Shown: positions 12,138-21,667 of the stretch, in pieces | Position numbering within the stretch: position 1 is the stretch's first letter | Layout of the letters: the number at the start of each line of letters is the position of its first letter | Virus record (IMG/VR): IMGVR_UViG_3300032893_000166 | Coordinates: 1 to 38,252 of that record | Reading direction: 5' to 3' (one strand) | From: a virus | Length of the DNA stretch: 38,252 nucleotides | Notes under the pieces: generated by a model | What the model was told of the DNA's origin: nothing | The model's database searches: none | What the model saw: only the letters and a program-made list of their open reading frames with translations | Position numbers and translations under genes: made by a program

Positions 12138-12166
12138 ATTTTACCCCTACTTAAAAAAGTCTACAA
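12138..12166 (-). promoter_or_regulatory. Promoter of the giant RNA
   Basis: Minus strand -35 TTGTAG (12161-12166), 17-base spacer, -10 TAAAAT (12138-12143). The start falls near 12131-12133, exactly at the first base pair of the 5' domain of the RNA, which supports both calls. Confidence 0.65.
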
Positions 12167-12186
12167 GGGCGGTACTTGCCTCATCA

Positions 12187-13029
12187 TTATGAGAACAATC
12201 TTTGTAATGCATTCACAAATATACTCCACCAGTCTTGGGGCTTCGGTGGTAGGATGTTTCGCTCAAACGTGAACGCGTCGATGATATATCCACTATCAAA
12301 GTATTCTTGAGTGATGAATTGATGGCCTCTAAATCCTATCTGGTCGCCCCACGAATTGATAAAATCTATAGAATTAAATCCGTTGACAATTCGGGCCGAT
12401 ACACAACAAACAAAATGATGCCAAAGAGGATTGGGGTTTCCTTTTTGAGGTGGTTGCGGATAGGGAGAAAGCCACGAGGGATTATTTCCGTTCTGTCCAG
12501 TGATTTCCATGATGACAAACCCATAGTCTCGTATCGCTTCGGCAAATGATTCTATATCTCTACCTACCGAAAGCGCTCTCCAGCCGGCCTTTTCAAGAGC
12601 GTTGATAACATTTGTTTGATTTTCCCATGACCTATCAGTGAGATTAGCTTCGGTTGGTGGTTGAGATGGTACAAGGGCTTCATCAGCTACCCCTTTGTTT
12701 ATGACCTGCTTTTCAATTGCTCCTGTTGTTGTCCCACCACCCGGATACACAATATCACTATAGATACTTTTAGCTGAAAGTTCTTTGTATGGTGGTTTAG
12801 AGAGGGCTAGGGCGATTGCGATAGCGTATGAAGCCGATTGTCCCCCACAGCTTGAGCTTTGGCCTTGGTCTTTAATGGGAATATCTAAACCTTTTGTACT
12901 ATCTACTCCCACTGACCAGTTAAAAGGAATAGAAGACCGTCCTACTCTCGAACGAACAATTCGCCGAATTTTTGTCTTGATGGGTGAGTGGATTGCCCCA
13001 TTGCCGTGTTTGTTTTCAGAGAGAATCAT
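12187..13029 (-). CDS. Papain-like (C1) cysteine peptidase
   Basis: 280 residues with a full C1 triad: Gln55 and Cys61 in IKDQGQSSSCGGQSASYA, His204/205 in PLWHHFVCC and Asn225 in DFINSWGDQIG. There is no signal peptide and no obvious propeptide; about 30 basic residues precede the catalytic domain (IKTKIRRIVRSRVGRSS). The C-terminal WWSIFVNALQRLF is amphipathic. The gene overlaps the holin-like gene by ATGA and lies between fibres and lysin, so a lysis role (cutting peptide cross-links or surface protein) or virion maturation are the main options. C1 enzymes are unusual as phage endolysins. Confidence 0.88.
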   Translation of the reverse strand: MILSENKHGNGAIHSPIKTKIRRIVRSRVGRSSIPFNWSVGVDSTKGLDIPIKDQGQSSSCGGQSASYAIAIALALSKPPYKELSAKSIYSDIVYPGGGTTTGAIEKQVINKGVADEALVPSQPPTEANLTDRSWENQTNVINALEKAGWRALSVGRDIESFAEAIRDYGFVIMEITGQNGNNPSWLSPYPQPPQKGNPNPLWHHFVCCVSARIVNGFNSIDFINSWGDQIGFRGHQFITQEYFDSGYIIDAFTFERNILPPKPQDWWSIFVNALQRLFS

Positions 13030-13343
13030 TTAAGTGCGTGTATTTGAGCTTGTAAGTTTGTGAAGATGTAGACAATAAGCGGAAGCACGATGACGATGAT
13101 GACCGCAATCGCTCCGGTCATCCAAGCCCGAGAGAGCTTTAAAGACGTAACGTTTCCATTTGTCTTAGTGGTTTGGTTCTTAATTTCAGAGAGAAACGCT
13201 ACCGTTTCTTTGTGCTTGTCGTGGCTTACACGATTACTCTCGGAAATCTTCTCGAGTGTTTCCTGATGATTACGAGTAATTTTTTCCTCAAGTTCCTTGA
13301 AGCGTAAATCAATCTCTCGGTTGTTGTATGGTTCTTCGATCAT
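13026..13343 (-). CDS. Coiled-coil membrane protein, holin or XhlA-like
   Basis: 105 residues: a highly charged coiled coil (NREIDLRFKELEEKITRNHQETLEKI.., residues 7-70) followed by one TM segment (WMTGAIAVIIVIVLPLIVYIF) and a short tail. This arrangement matches phage haemolysin/holin-associated XhlA-type proteins. It sits immediately upstream of the cysteine peptidase (ATGA overlap) and 2 bp after the fibre gene, a common lysis-cassette position. Confidence 0.65.
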   Translation of the reverse strand: MIEEPYNNREIDLRFKELEEKITRNHQETLEKISESNRVSHDKHKETVAFLSEIKNQTTKTNGNVTSLKLSRAWMTGAIAVIIVIVLPLIVYIFTNLQAQIHALK

Positions 13344-13345
13344 AA

Positions 13346-15139
13346 TTATGGACAGGTTCCCGCAGTAGTTGTCAAGACACCTGCATTGCTCATAACTGTT
13401 TTATAGACCGTACCATTAGCAGAATAGTACTGATCGCAGGAGGGATGGGTGGCCGACCCATGGATGATTGTGGTGGTTCCGCTATTAGCGACTACCACCA
13501 GTGGAGCAATCGGGCTAGTTGAACCAATCCCAACGTTGCCACTTCCATCAATCGTCAATCGGACATTTGTATAGCCATTCGTATAGATACCAAACTTTGT
13601 GTTTGCTGGAGTTCCTTGCTCAAAATCCCCAGAATTATATCCAAAATGGCTATCTTCAGACCAAATAAAATACTCCATGCCAGGGGTACTTTGAGAATAG
13701 CTATCGTTATAAATACCAACTTGCCATGGACTATCATCGGCCGAGTGAATCTGAACAAGATGGTCTGAATTTCCATCAACAGCAAGAGTTTGGGTGTCGC
13801 CGTCTGCACTCGTAATTACTGTCCGGCCAGTAATGTCAAGTTTATCGTTTGGAGTGGTTGTACCAATGCCGACATTTCCACCAGTCAAAACAGTAAAACG
13901 AGGAACGCTATTTAGATTGGCGACGGTAAAAATTGGTGACCTACCAATGTTAGTGGGGCCCACAACGCTCAAGGATGCCGATGGAGTTGAGGTGGCACCA
14001 ATACCAACATTGCCACCATATCTATTTAGTGAAATGGCATTAGCTAAACCATTTGATTGAATCACAAGATTTCCCGAAGCTGAATTGATCGAACCCGAAA
14101 ACGTGGAAGAACCGGTATCGAGAATAGAAAGCGTACCGGTAGCCGTTAGATTGCCACCGAAATAACCAGCACCGTTGACGCCAAGGAGGGCGGCCGGAGT
14201 GGTGGAGCCGATGCCCACATTTCCGCCCGTGTAGTAGATATTTGAACCGGAAGTGACCCATTGACTGCCGGTGATGCCGAGTGTTGAGGTTGCTACCCAT
14301 GTTGGAGCCAGAGACGAGCCGTTTGATTTCAAAATCATGCCACTTGTACCAGGATTGCCATTAAAATTCATGGCTTTGGTAAAGTTCGTGGAAGTTCCAA
14401 CCGATAACCCAAAGGTGGGACTAGAAGTGCCAAGACCTACTTCCCCAGCAAAATAATTCAGGGCATTTGGGTCTACACTTGAGATACCATAAATGTAGCC
14501 TGTATTGTCATCGTGAGTTGAAAGGAGAACATTAGCAGCATCTTGATTTACAACATACCCATTTAAATAGGTCTCAAGTGCTGTATCACCTGCACCACTT
14601 AAATTGATATCTATGGGAAGATTCATTTCAACATTCTGCCCTTCGTTTATGTATGCGGGAGCGTAAGAATGAAACAGCCCTAGACCAGTTGTAGTACCAA
14701 TGCCCACAAAACCGGAGTCTGTAATCGTGAATACCTCATTGGCGTTTTGGTCAAAGGCCCTAAATATCTCACTGCCACTTCCTTCCACGACTAGCTTGCC
14801 TGTAACCGTATTCGTAACCCCAACCTTCATTTGACCTTTCCAAAAAGTATCTCCACTTCCGTCAAATGTATCAATCGTGTTGTTTTGAGTAGTACAACTA
14901 TTATTGATAGCAGTACATCGAAAGTGAACTTGTGTACTCGGATTAGAATCAGCAGGATTGATGACCGAAAGTGTACTATAGACATTTACCGAAGGGTCAG
15001 TTCCATTAACAATGTTGGGTTGAATTAGAGCAGACCCATTTGGAGTAATCCAACTTACGGTACTAGTGGCTAGAGCTAGTAATGGAAACATTAAACCAAG
15101 ACCGACAATGAACGAAAGTATTTTTGTGATTGTTTTCAT
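13346..15139 (-). CDS. Tail-fibre or surface protein with GNVGIG repeats and signal peptide
   Basis: Start at the ATG at 15139 (MKTITKILSFIVGLGLMFPLLALATS), a clear signal peptide; the longer frame from 15235 would run into the neighbour gene. The 597-residue product contains repeated GFVGIGTTT, GNVGIGSTTP, GNVGIGATSTP and GNVGIGTTTP units spaced by 35-60 residues, as in trimeric fibres of phages and in Patescibacteria surface proteins. It ends with a Cys-containing domain (HPSCDQYYSANGTVYKTVM..TAGTCP). A signal peptide on a virion fibre is unexpected because virions assemble in the cytoplasm, so it could instead be exported to the host surface. Confidence 0.8.
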   Translation of the reverse strand: MKTITKILSFIVGLGLMFPLLALATSTVSWITPNGSALIQPNIVNGTDPSVNVYSTLSVINPADSNPSTQVHFRCTAINNSCTTQNNTIDTFDGSGDTFWKGQMKVGVTNTVTGKLVVEGSGSEIFRAFDQNANEVFTITDSGFVGIGTTTGLGLFHSYAPAYINEGQNVEMNLPIDINLSGAGDTALETYLNGYVVNQDAANVLLSTHDDNTGYIYGISSVDPNALNYFAGEVGLGTSSPTFGLSVGTSTNFTKAMNFNGNPGTSGMILKSNGSSLAPTWVATSTLGITGSQWVTSGSNIYYTGGNVGIGSTTPAALLGVNGAGYFGGNLTATGTLSILDTGSSTFSGSINSASGNLVIQSNGLANAISLNRYGGNVGIGATSTPSASLSVVGPTNIGRSPIFTVANLNSVPRFTVLTGGNVGIGTTTPNDKLDITGRTVITSADGDTQTLAVDGNSDHLVQIHSADDSPWQVGIYNDSYSQSTPGMEYFIWSEDSHFGYNSGDFEQGTPANTKFGIYTNGYTNVRLTIDGSGNVGIGSTSPIAPLVVVANSGTTTIIHGSATHPSCDQYYSANGTVYKTVMSNAGVLTTTAGTCP

Positions 15140-15149
15140 ATTATTATAA

Positions 15150-15974
15150 TTAACCGAATGCGAAACAAAATGAATTTGGTTTTTCGGTATTAAATGTGAT
15201 TGGATTTGTACCTGTCCAATTAATGGTTGTATCACTTACACCATTATTCTGTCGTGGAAACCAACCATTTTCGGTGAATAAAACTTGAGGAGCTTTAGAA
15301 AAGGTGAAGGTTTGATTTGTGCCATTAACTAGGCCAGAAGTGGGAGTGAGGAGGGAAAGACCAGAGGAAGGATTTGATGGTAAATTATCTATCCGTGAAT
15401 TTATAGCCGCAAGGTCAGCAAATGATGGGCCCATTGTTGGATTAAAGGCATTGAGTTTTGCTATTCGCTCAATATCATCAATCTTTTGTAATGGTTCTAA
15501 ACCCTTAATGGCTTTAGCATCTAATCTTTCATCTCCTTGTAGTAATTCGAGTTTATTACGAATAGTATCTGCACTATCAGCAACAGCAACCTCTTTAATG
15601 AATTGAGTAACAATTGGCTGTTCTTTTATTACCTCAATCTTCTGAACCTCTGTTCGTCGTTCGATTATTCTATCGACAATAGGAACCTGAATTTTTTGGG
15701 CTATTTCATTCTTATCGTTTTCGGTTAAAACATAAGAATCACCTTTAATTGGTTCTGGAATCAATGGTTGGATTATCTCTCTAAGTTCATCTTCGCTAGG
15801 AGTTTTACCATCACGGACATGAGGTAAGAGAGCTTTAATTTCATCGCGGTTCAGCTTCTTTTCTAGGATTTCTTCTATCTGGAACATATGTTCAAGTAAA
15901 GCCATATCTCCCTTTTTTATGACCTTTGAAAGAGTGATTAACCTATTCTTTTGTTGCTCTGTTAGATTATTCAT
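15150..15974 (-). CDS. Virion-associated fibre-like protein
   Basis: 274 residues. Helical, charged N-terminal half (residues 1-170) with PHVRDGKTPSEDELREII and coiled-coil stretches; a beta-rich C-terminal domain beginning GLVNGTNQTFTFSKAPQVLFTENGWF and ending NSFCFAFG. The C-terminal layout (a short G.VNG.N..FT.S..P strand, then an aromatic-rich end) is common in terminal domains of phage tail fibres and receptor-binding proteins. It lies between the internal virion genes and the GNVGIG fibre. Confidence 0.7.
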   Translation of the reverse strand: MNNLTEQQKNRLITLSKVIKKGDMALLEHMFQIEEILEKKLNRDEIKALLPHVRDGKTPSEDELREIIQPLIPEPIKGDSYVLTENDKNEIAQKIQVPIVDRIIERRTEVQKIEVIKEQPIVTQFIKEVAVADSADTIRNKLELLQGDERLDAKAIKGLEPLQKIDDIERIAKLNAFNPTMGPSFADLAAINSRIDNLPSNPSSGLSLLTPTSGLVNGTNQTFTFSKAPQVLFTENGWFPRQNNGVSDTTINWTGTNPITFNTEKPNSFCFAFG

Positions 15975-15982
15975 GGTATAAT
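15954..15982 (+). promoter_or_regulatory. Rightward leaderless promoter
   Basis: -35 TTGCTC (15954-15959), 17-base spacer, extended -10 TGGTATAAT ending at 15982, then 6 bases and an ATG at 15989. It starts inside the N-terminal codons of the leftward 274-residue gene. Confidence 0.5.
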
Positions 15983-15988
15983 ATTCAT

Positions 15989-16066
15989 ATGTTAATTATA
16001 TTGTTATTGTTATGTGGCGCTATCGCTATGGCTTATAATAAAAAACACGGTAAATCATTATGGTGA
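15989..16066 (+). CDS. Tiny membrane peptide, 25 aa
   Basis: Rightward frame MLIILLLLCGAIAMAYNKKH followed by GKSLW, with one hydrophobic helix, a Cys near its end (LLLLCGA, lipobox-like) and a basic tail. It fills the 83-base gap between two leftward genes and overlaps the end of the next by 9 bases. The promoter just upstream has the same -10/6 nt/ATG layout as other genes here. Short length keeps confidence low. Confidence 0.4.
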   Translation: MLIILLLLCGAIAMAYNKKHGKSLW

Positions 16067-17812
16067 TGATGAATAAGTTGTCTTAAATTTGCCTGTTTTT
16101 GGGTCTACACTTGGTGGTAATTTCTTTGCAGGAACAGATTTCACCGAACTTTCTCCTTCTGGTGCTTCAGCGTTTATAATATTCGGTACTCCATTTGTCA
16201 TTCCACTTGGTAATAGCGCTCGACCTGCACGAGCGGCTTCTTCGTTGGAGATAAATTCAGAGACTTTAGTAAAGGCTTCTGGGTTTGTTATCTTAAGATT
16301 TCTCAAGAAAGAGTCTCGCATTGGATTAGTAAGATTCTCGACAAATGTTTCAAGAGCTTTACCAATCTGATAACCAGCAAATTCAGAAATAACATCTCCT
16401 CCAATCAGACCACCAAGCTTGGCCATACCAAATTTTGCAGCATATCGTGCTACTTGTTGACCAAAAGATACCGGAGCGGCTTTTCCATTCAACGAATCAA
16501 GATAGTCTGCGGCCCGATAATACTTAGAAAGTTCAGCATTAAATTCTTTTATTGGAATATCATCAGGAACATTATCAATCAGCGCTTGGCGTAATGAATT
16601 AGCGATGGCCCTATTAGCAATTGCACTATTATTATCTGAAGCAGCCTTAATTGGATTATAACCTCCATTTTTATCAAAGGTTATTTTTTCATCCAACATA
16701 TTAGTTAAGGTCATTCCTTCCGGATATTTTCTTTCAAGAGCATCGAGTTTTGAATTTATCTTATTCTGAATAAATTCAGCATCATCTGGAGTAACATTGA
16801 AGTCGGTGGTTTTAATATCCGGTGTAGGTAAATCCCCAATAGCTACTTTTGGAGTAGTATAATCAGCAAGTTGCAGTGATGGCCTAAGACCATCGGCGCT
16901 CAATTTTCCTGCACTATCTCGCAATCCCTGTGCGGTCGTTTCTGTAACGTATTTACCATCTTCAATATGGGTAAACGGATCAAGACCATTCTCTGCTAGA
17001 AATTGAGGTGTTTCTGGTGATTTATCAAGAATTGCTCGAGCCTTGTTATAGCTTGCCTTGTTTATTGTCGTCGGTTTTTCCCAATCATCTGCAACAGACT
17101 GCAATTGCGCTGTTTCCTCTGGAGTTCTAACTGGCGGTGTTGGGGGAGCTTCTATGGGAGCTGTAATATCTGGTGCTAATTGTTCCGGTGGAACTTCGTT
17201 TAATTTTTTGTTAACTTTTCCACCACCAGCAAACAGAGTTGCTAATTGAACCGTATTAATAATATTGCTAATTATTTCATCCGCATCAGGATATTTAGCC
17301 ATGAATTTCTGTAGTGCTGGGCCAATAACTGGAGTATTATTTATATCTGTAGCAGCCTGATTTACAATATATTTATTTACAAAATCTGATGCTTGTTTAA
17401 GCACTGGTAATTTACTTACAGCAGACAAAGTTCCTGAAACAGGAGAAAAGGCGGCTTCTCCTAATCCACCCGTCATACTCAATGCTCCTTTAACTTCTTC
17501 ACCTAGATTTCCGTTTGAATTAAATGTCTGTTTGAAGCCTTTACCGATAGTATTTAATCCAGCAGCCTCAATATCGGAGGATTCTTGCATTGGATGAAAA
17601 CCACTAGTTGGTGCAGGTGTAGAAGGAGTATTTTTCAGAACATCTACTTGTCCGGCTGGAATCGTCTGGCCGATTGGAACTGTTGCAGGAGTGATATTGG
17701 GAGAAGTAGGTGAATAAGGGCTAGATATGGCCGTATTTTGGGCTGAAACAGTTCCACCTTTTAAAGATTGTAACTGTTCAGGAGAAATTGTTTGTCCTAT
17801 TTGTGGGTTCAT
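16058..17812 (-). CDS. Internal virion (ejection) protein, 584 aa
   Basis: The N-terminal 110 residues are low-complexity (Pro, Thr, Ser, Gln) with two copies of an IGQTI.P.Q...L element; the middle is helical (residues 110-200, GGLGEAAFSPVSGTLSAVSKL), and a Gly-rich helical segment near the C-terminus (YAAKFGMAKLGGLIGGDVISEFAGYQIGKAL) could insert in membranes. No enzymatic motif is seen. Position after the nozzle protein and beside a second large low-complexity protein fits podovirus ejection proteins. It overlaps the next upstream gene by ATGA. Confidence 0.65.
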   Translation of the reverse strand: MNPQIGQTISPEQLQSLKGGTVSAQNTAISSPYSPTSPNITPATVPIGQTIPAGQVDVLKNTPSTPAPTSGFHPMQESSDIEAAGLNTIGKGFKQTFNSNGNLGEEVKGALSMTGGLGEAAFSPVSGTLSAVSKLPVLKQASDFVNKYIVNQAATDINNTPVIGPALQKFMAKYPDADEIISNIINTVQLATLFAGGGKVNKKLNEVPPEQLAPDITAPIEAPPTPPVRTPEETAQLQSVADDWEKPTTINKASYNKARAILDKSPETPQFLAENGLDPFTHIEDGKYVTETTAQGLRDSAGKLSADGLRPSLQLADYTTPKVAIGDLPTPDIKTTDFNVTPDDAEFIQNKINSKLDALERKYPEGMTLTNMLDEKITFDKNGGYNPIKAASDNNSAIANRAIANSLRQALIDNVPDDIPIKEFNAELSKYYRAADYLDSLNGKAAPVSFGQQVARYAAKFGMAKLGGLIGGDVISEFAGYQIGKALETFVENLTNPMRDSFLRNLKITNPEAFTKVSEFISNEEAARAGRALLPSGMTNGVPNIINAEAPEGESSVKSVPAKKLPPSVDPKTGKFKTTYSSSP

Positions 17813-19887
17813 TTTAATCGGGTAGCACTTCCATCCGTGTTTACAACAAACATCATGCCGTTTGAATTAATAGTTTGAGTAGTAGGAATAGGAACACCAG
17901 CAGCATTTGGAATTAATGAATGAAGGGCATCATTTAAATAACCTTTAACTGTTGCTATTTTGTTTAGACCATCTTTTAATGTATCTCCACCAACAGCCTG
18001 TCCTATCGATTTTTTGAATTGTGGTAGAGAATCTCCAGAAATACTACTTGTAAATTGAGATAGTCTTGAACTACCAGAAATAATTTTTAAACTATTAAGA
18101 GCAGCCTCAAATGTCCCAGTTTGATATGCTTTTACTTTTGAGCCATAATCCGTATTGAATATCTTACTCCAGGGTTCGATTAAAGCCGAACCAATCTTCC
18201 CCGCTGGCCCGAATGGAGCAATTTCAGAAAACTTTGATTGAACCTGGTTAATATTTGCAATAGCAGTATCAAGAGACTGTAAATCGCTTACCTGTGAAGA
18301 AGAAAGAATAGGAATGTTATTCTTTGAGGCATAATTCTGAGCAAGAATTTTAAGATTGTCTGGAATTTTGCTTTGGTCAATATATACATCCCCAGTTGAG
18401 TTGGTAAAGCTCATTGCCGGTTGCAACATTGCAGGAGCTTGAGAAATAATCTGATTAGCGGTTGATGTAGAAGCCGGCTGATTTTCTTGACCAATTTTTG
18501 CTGCTGCTGTAGAGTCCTCATTTTTAGCTACTGCTAGAGCAAACGGACGAATATTATTGGTAAAGTTTCCAATTTGAGTAGTTACTGGTACGCCAAGCTG
18601 TGAAGCAATTGACTGGGCATACGCCACGGGGTCATTTCCATCAGATTTCGGAGCATAGACATTTGCAAAATCCTGAATAGTGCTTTGAGGAGTAAGACTA
18701 GTAGAAGTCGCGCCAGTCATTTTAGCTTTTAAATCATCTTCAAGCGCCTGAAATCCAGCTTGCATAGTAGGAAAAGACTTAAATGTTCCGTCAGGATTTT
18801 TTAGATTACCAGGATTATTATTAGCAACCGCTGGAGTTGTCCCGCCGCCATTAAATGACTGACCGTTATTGTTTCCACCAACAATCTGACCAGTTTTAGC
18901 ATTGAATACAATTGGCTCTCCGGTAGCTGGGTCAGTGGTGATTTGGAAGTTACCGCTTGTAAGATAACCTTGAGCGGCTGAAACCGCATCAGGTACAGTA
19001 GCGGCATTTCCCATGGCTTTAATAACATCCTGTGGGGCGCCATTTTGAGCGGCCTCTACCTGAGCTTGACCAATTAATGTTCGGTCTTGCTTTTGAATAT
19101 CATACTGCTGCTGTTGAACCTGTAGATTTGCTTGGAATTGTCTATCTTGAGCCTTAGTAAATAAATCCTTATTATCATTATAGAATTGTTGAGCAGTTGC
19201 CAATTGTGTCTGAAGGGGAGCAAGTTCTAATTGAACTTTATGGTCTACAATTCCTTGAGCAGCAGTAATATATCCAGAAAGAGCTAATTGTTGGATTGAA
19301 AGATTGGCAATATCAATATTCGCGACACGAGTTAATTCTTGAACTTGGTCTTGTACGCCCGCCTGAGTTGCACCGGAACTGTTTAAAGCTGCAATCTTTT
19401 GCTGTAATTCAAACTTTTTGGCATCAATTTGAGAGGTAATATCTTGCAATTGAAGCGTTTTTTCTGGGATTTGATAATTCTCCTCAAGAGCTGGTTGAGT
19501 CTTTTGAACACCGGTAATACCTTCTACAAGACTTTGGACATCACTTTTTGAGGCATTAAGATTTGCTTCGGCGGTTGCTTCAGCTTGGTCTTGTTGAGAT
19601 TGGATATCTGTTTTGATTTTATTATTCCAAAAATCAGTAGCAGCGCTTGCTCCAATAGGAGAAGTTTCAACTGGATTAGGACTTACAATCGCAGGTTTTG
19701 GAGGTGTTTGAATATCTGTTGCAGAAGGCGAAGTTTCAACTGGAGTATTATTAATAATTGAATTTACATCACTAGGAGTGAGCGGTTTTGAAGGAGAACT
19801 GATACTTCCAGGAGTAACCGGCGCCAGTGTAAGTGGTGTTGTCGATGGTGTTGCCCCTCCCTGATAGACTGTTTTATCGTTTTCCAT
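17809..19887 (-). CDS. Internal virion protein with lysozyme-like domain, 692 aa
   Basis: Residues 1-100 are disordered (Pro/Thr/Ser), 100-280 form long Gln-rich coiled coils (QQDQAEATAEANLNASKSD.., QVQQQQYDIQKQD), and about 355-450 carry a domain starting NNNPGNLKNPDGTFKSFPTM, with FQALEDDL and FANVYAPKSDGNDPVAYAQ. The NNPGN(L/I) .. F..M..GF.AL .. YAP..(E/D)NDP motif string belongs to lysozyme-fold domains in phage virion proteins (P5-type). It would open peptidoglycan during genome entry. The remaining C-terminus is helical. Confidence 0.75.
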   Translation of the reverse strand: MENDKTVYQGGATPSTTPLTLAPVTPGSISSPSKPLTPSDVNSIINNTPVETSPSATDIQTPPKPAIVSPNPVETSPIGASAATDFWNNKIKTDIQSQQDQAEATAEANLNASKSDVQSLVEGITGVQKTQPALEENYQIPEKTLQLQDITSQIDAKKFELQQKIAALNSSGATQAGVQDQVQELTRVANIDIANLSIQQLALSGYITAAQGIVDHKVQLELAPLQTQLATAQQFYNDNKDLFTKAQDRQFQANLQVQQQQYDIQKQDRTLIGQAQVEAAQNGAPQDVIKAMGNAATVPDAVSAAQGYLTSGNFQITTDPATGEPIVFNAKTGQIVGGNNNGQSFNGGGTTPAVANNNPGNLKNPDGTFKSFPTMQAGFQALEDDLKAKMTGATSTSLTPQSTIQDFANVYAPKSDGNDPVAYAQSIASQLGVPVTTQIGNFTNNIRPFALAVAKNEDSTAAAKIGQENQPASTSTANQIISQAPAMLQPAMSFTNSTGDVYIDQSKIPDNLKILAQNYASKNNIPILSSSQVSDLQSLDTAIANINQVQSKFSEIAPFGPAGKIGSALIEPWSKIFNTDYGSKVKAYQTGTFEAALNSLKIISGSSRLSQFTSSISGDSLPQFKKSIGQAVGGDTLKDGLNKIATVKGYLNDALHSLIPNAAGVPIPTTQTINSNGMMFVVNTDGSATRLK

Positions 19888-19888
19888 A

Positions 19889-21667
19889 TTAATTATAATT
19901 ACCGTAATTAGCTAAGTTCAGATTGGGTACTTCCTCAATGTTAAGGTCAATAAATTCGTTATTGCCAGTAAACAACATACAAACTTTTATCTGAATCCAA
20001 CCAGAACTAGTTGTGATATTAAACATTGGGTTGGTATTACTTTGATTTGTCAGGGTTCCTACCCACTTCCAATGCTGGAAGCGCACCTTACTCGTTCCAT
20101 TTGAGGCCCCTAAGGTATCATCAAGAGTAACTACCCATGTACCAGAGTTATTATTGATTGAAGTAATAACTGCACATTTTCCCGAACCTGGGCCCTGTGT
20201 TCCCTCTACTTCTTCACCTTGTGAATAGGCTGATATATCAGTCGTGGTAGTAAAACTTGTAGAAGAAGTCCACGTCACAGTAACCGGTTCAAGAGCAGGG
20301 ATATCTTGCGAGCGCGCCTTTACGATAACTCGGTCGGTACTGTTTAAAAGTTTTCGTATTCTTAAAAATGTCCTTCCAAATGCATCCTGCACTCTCGGAG
20401 AAAGAATTTTATTTGTTACAAAATATCCATATTTTTGGATAGTATCAAGAGAATCATTTGTCCACGCGGCGCTTACTGTGCTTGAGGTGGAATCGCTAAA
20501 ATAATCAGCACCCGCGATTAAAGTACCTACAATTGGTGAACCAATATCAGGAACTTTGATATTTGCAAGTGCTCCGACACGTGAAATCCTATTTTGGCCA
20601 TAATCATTAATCGTGGCCCCGATAATTGTATATTGAGTGAGGGCATTTTTATGATACCAACCCATGTCTACGTCATATTCCCAAATACCAGAGGGCAATG
20701 ATTCTTGAATAGTCTTATTTAAATCGTAATTTTCATTGTTAATGAGTATATTGATACGTCCATCAACCAAGGTTATTCCATTAGGATGAATCCAACGATT
20801 ATTAAGAAGAGTATTAGGATTTTTGAGATATTTGAATTGCTTTATCGGCAATCTTCCGTTAGGTGCAAGCACAAAAGCTTGACCATTAAAGTATTGAAGC
20901 TTTCCATCCATATCAATAATATAAAGCACGCCATCTTTTACAATTCCTGCAAGAGCACCGCGAGAATCTAGTGGATGAATATCTGTCGGAGTATCGGCCG
21001 TTGCTCCATCCCAGCTATATACATAGCCCTGACCATTTTGTTGATTAAAAGTTAAAATCCATAAAAGATTTGAGGTCTGCACTAGAGAAGTAATAACTAA
21101 ATCCTTATTCTTTATCAAGAAGCTATTCGACCCACTTGTTGCGAATGATTCACCGGTATCCATTGAGATAATCTGCTGGTTTGTCGTTACAATATAAAGT
21201 CGATTAAGTTTCAGAAAATTCAACATCTTCGAATTAACTGAAACACTCAAACTCGAAAGACCTGTCCATGTTGTAGTATCTAAACGCCAAAAACTAGCTG
21301 ACCCACTTCCAACTGCATATAATCGATTATTAAATACTTCTAAATCGGAGATATCTGAAGAGAAAGAATTTCCTGGAGAGTTTGTTTGAGCATCTTTTAC
21401 AAAAGCAGTCTCAAGATTTCCGCCGGCCGCTCGAAATATATAGTTACCAGCAATAGTGTATAAATTGGAGAGATATTCTTTAAAAGCAACAGGAGTCCCA
21501 AAATCAGTTATACCATTTGTGGTAATAACCATTCTCGGTGATACTTTCGTTTTTCCAAGCTGTTCGGTGAGATTAAGATTAAAAGATGAAAAAAGGCTTC
21601 CGACAACATCGCTTCGGTTATTTTGTTCCCATAATCGTCCACCCGATACGCTTGGTAAAGTAATCAT
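19889..21667 (-). CDS. Tail nozzle / stabilization protein (beta-propeller)
   Basis: 592 residues made mostly of repeated short strands with propeller-like blade motifs (NLYTIAGNYIFRAAG, NRLYAVGSGSASFWRLDT, GVLYIIDMDGKLQYFNG, GIWEYDVDMGWYHKN). This resembles podovirus nozzle or stabilization proteins (T7 gp12, P22 gp10 class) that extend the tail tube. It is followed in transcription by the internal virion genes and preceded by tail decoration genes, as expected. Confidence 0.72.
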   Translation of the reverse strand: MITLPSVSGGRLWEQNNRSDVVGSLFSSFNLNLTEQLGKTKVSPRMVITTNGITDFGTPVAFKEYLSNLYTIAGNYIFRAAGGNLETAFVKDAQTNSPGNSFSSDISDLEVFNNRLYAVGSGSASFWRLDTTTWTGLSSLSVSVNSKMLNFLKLNRLYIVTTNQQIISMDTGESFATSGSNSFLIKNKDLVITSLVQTSNLLWILTFNQQNGQGYVYSWDGATADTPTDIHPLDSRGALAGIVKDGVLYIIDMDGKLQYFNGQAFVLAPNGRLPIKQFKYLKNPNTLLNNRWIHPNGITLVDGRINILINNENYDLNKTIQESLPSGIWEYDVDMGWYHKNALTQYTIIGATINDYGQNRISRVGALANIKVPDIGSPIVGTLIAGADYFSDSTSSTVSAAWTNDSLDTIQKYGYFVTNKILSPRVQDAFGRTFLRIRKLLNSTDRVIVKARSQDIPALEPVTVTWTSSTSFTTTTDISAYSQGEEVEGTQGPGSGKCAVITSINNNSGTWVVTLDDTLGASNGTSKVRFQHWKWVGTLTNQSNTNPMFNITTSSGWIQIKVCMLFTGNNEFIDLNIEEVPNLNLANYGNYN

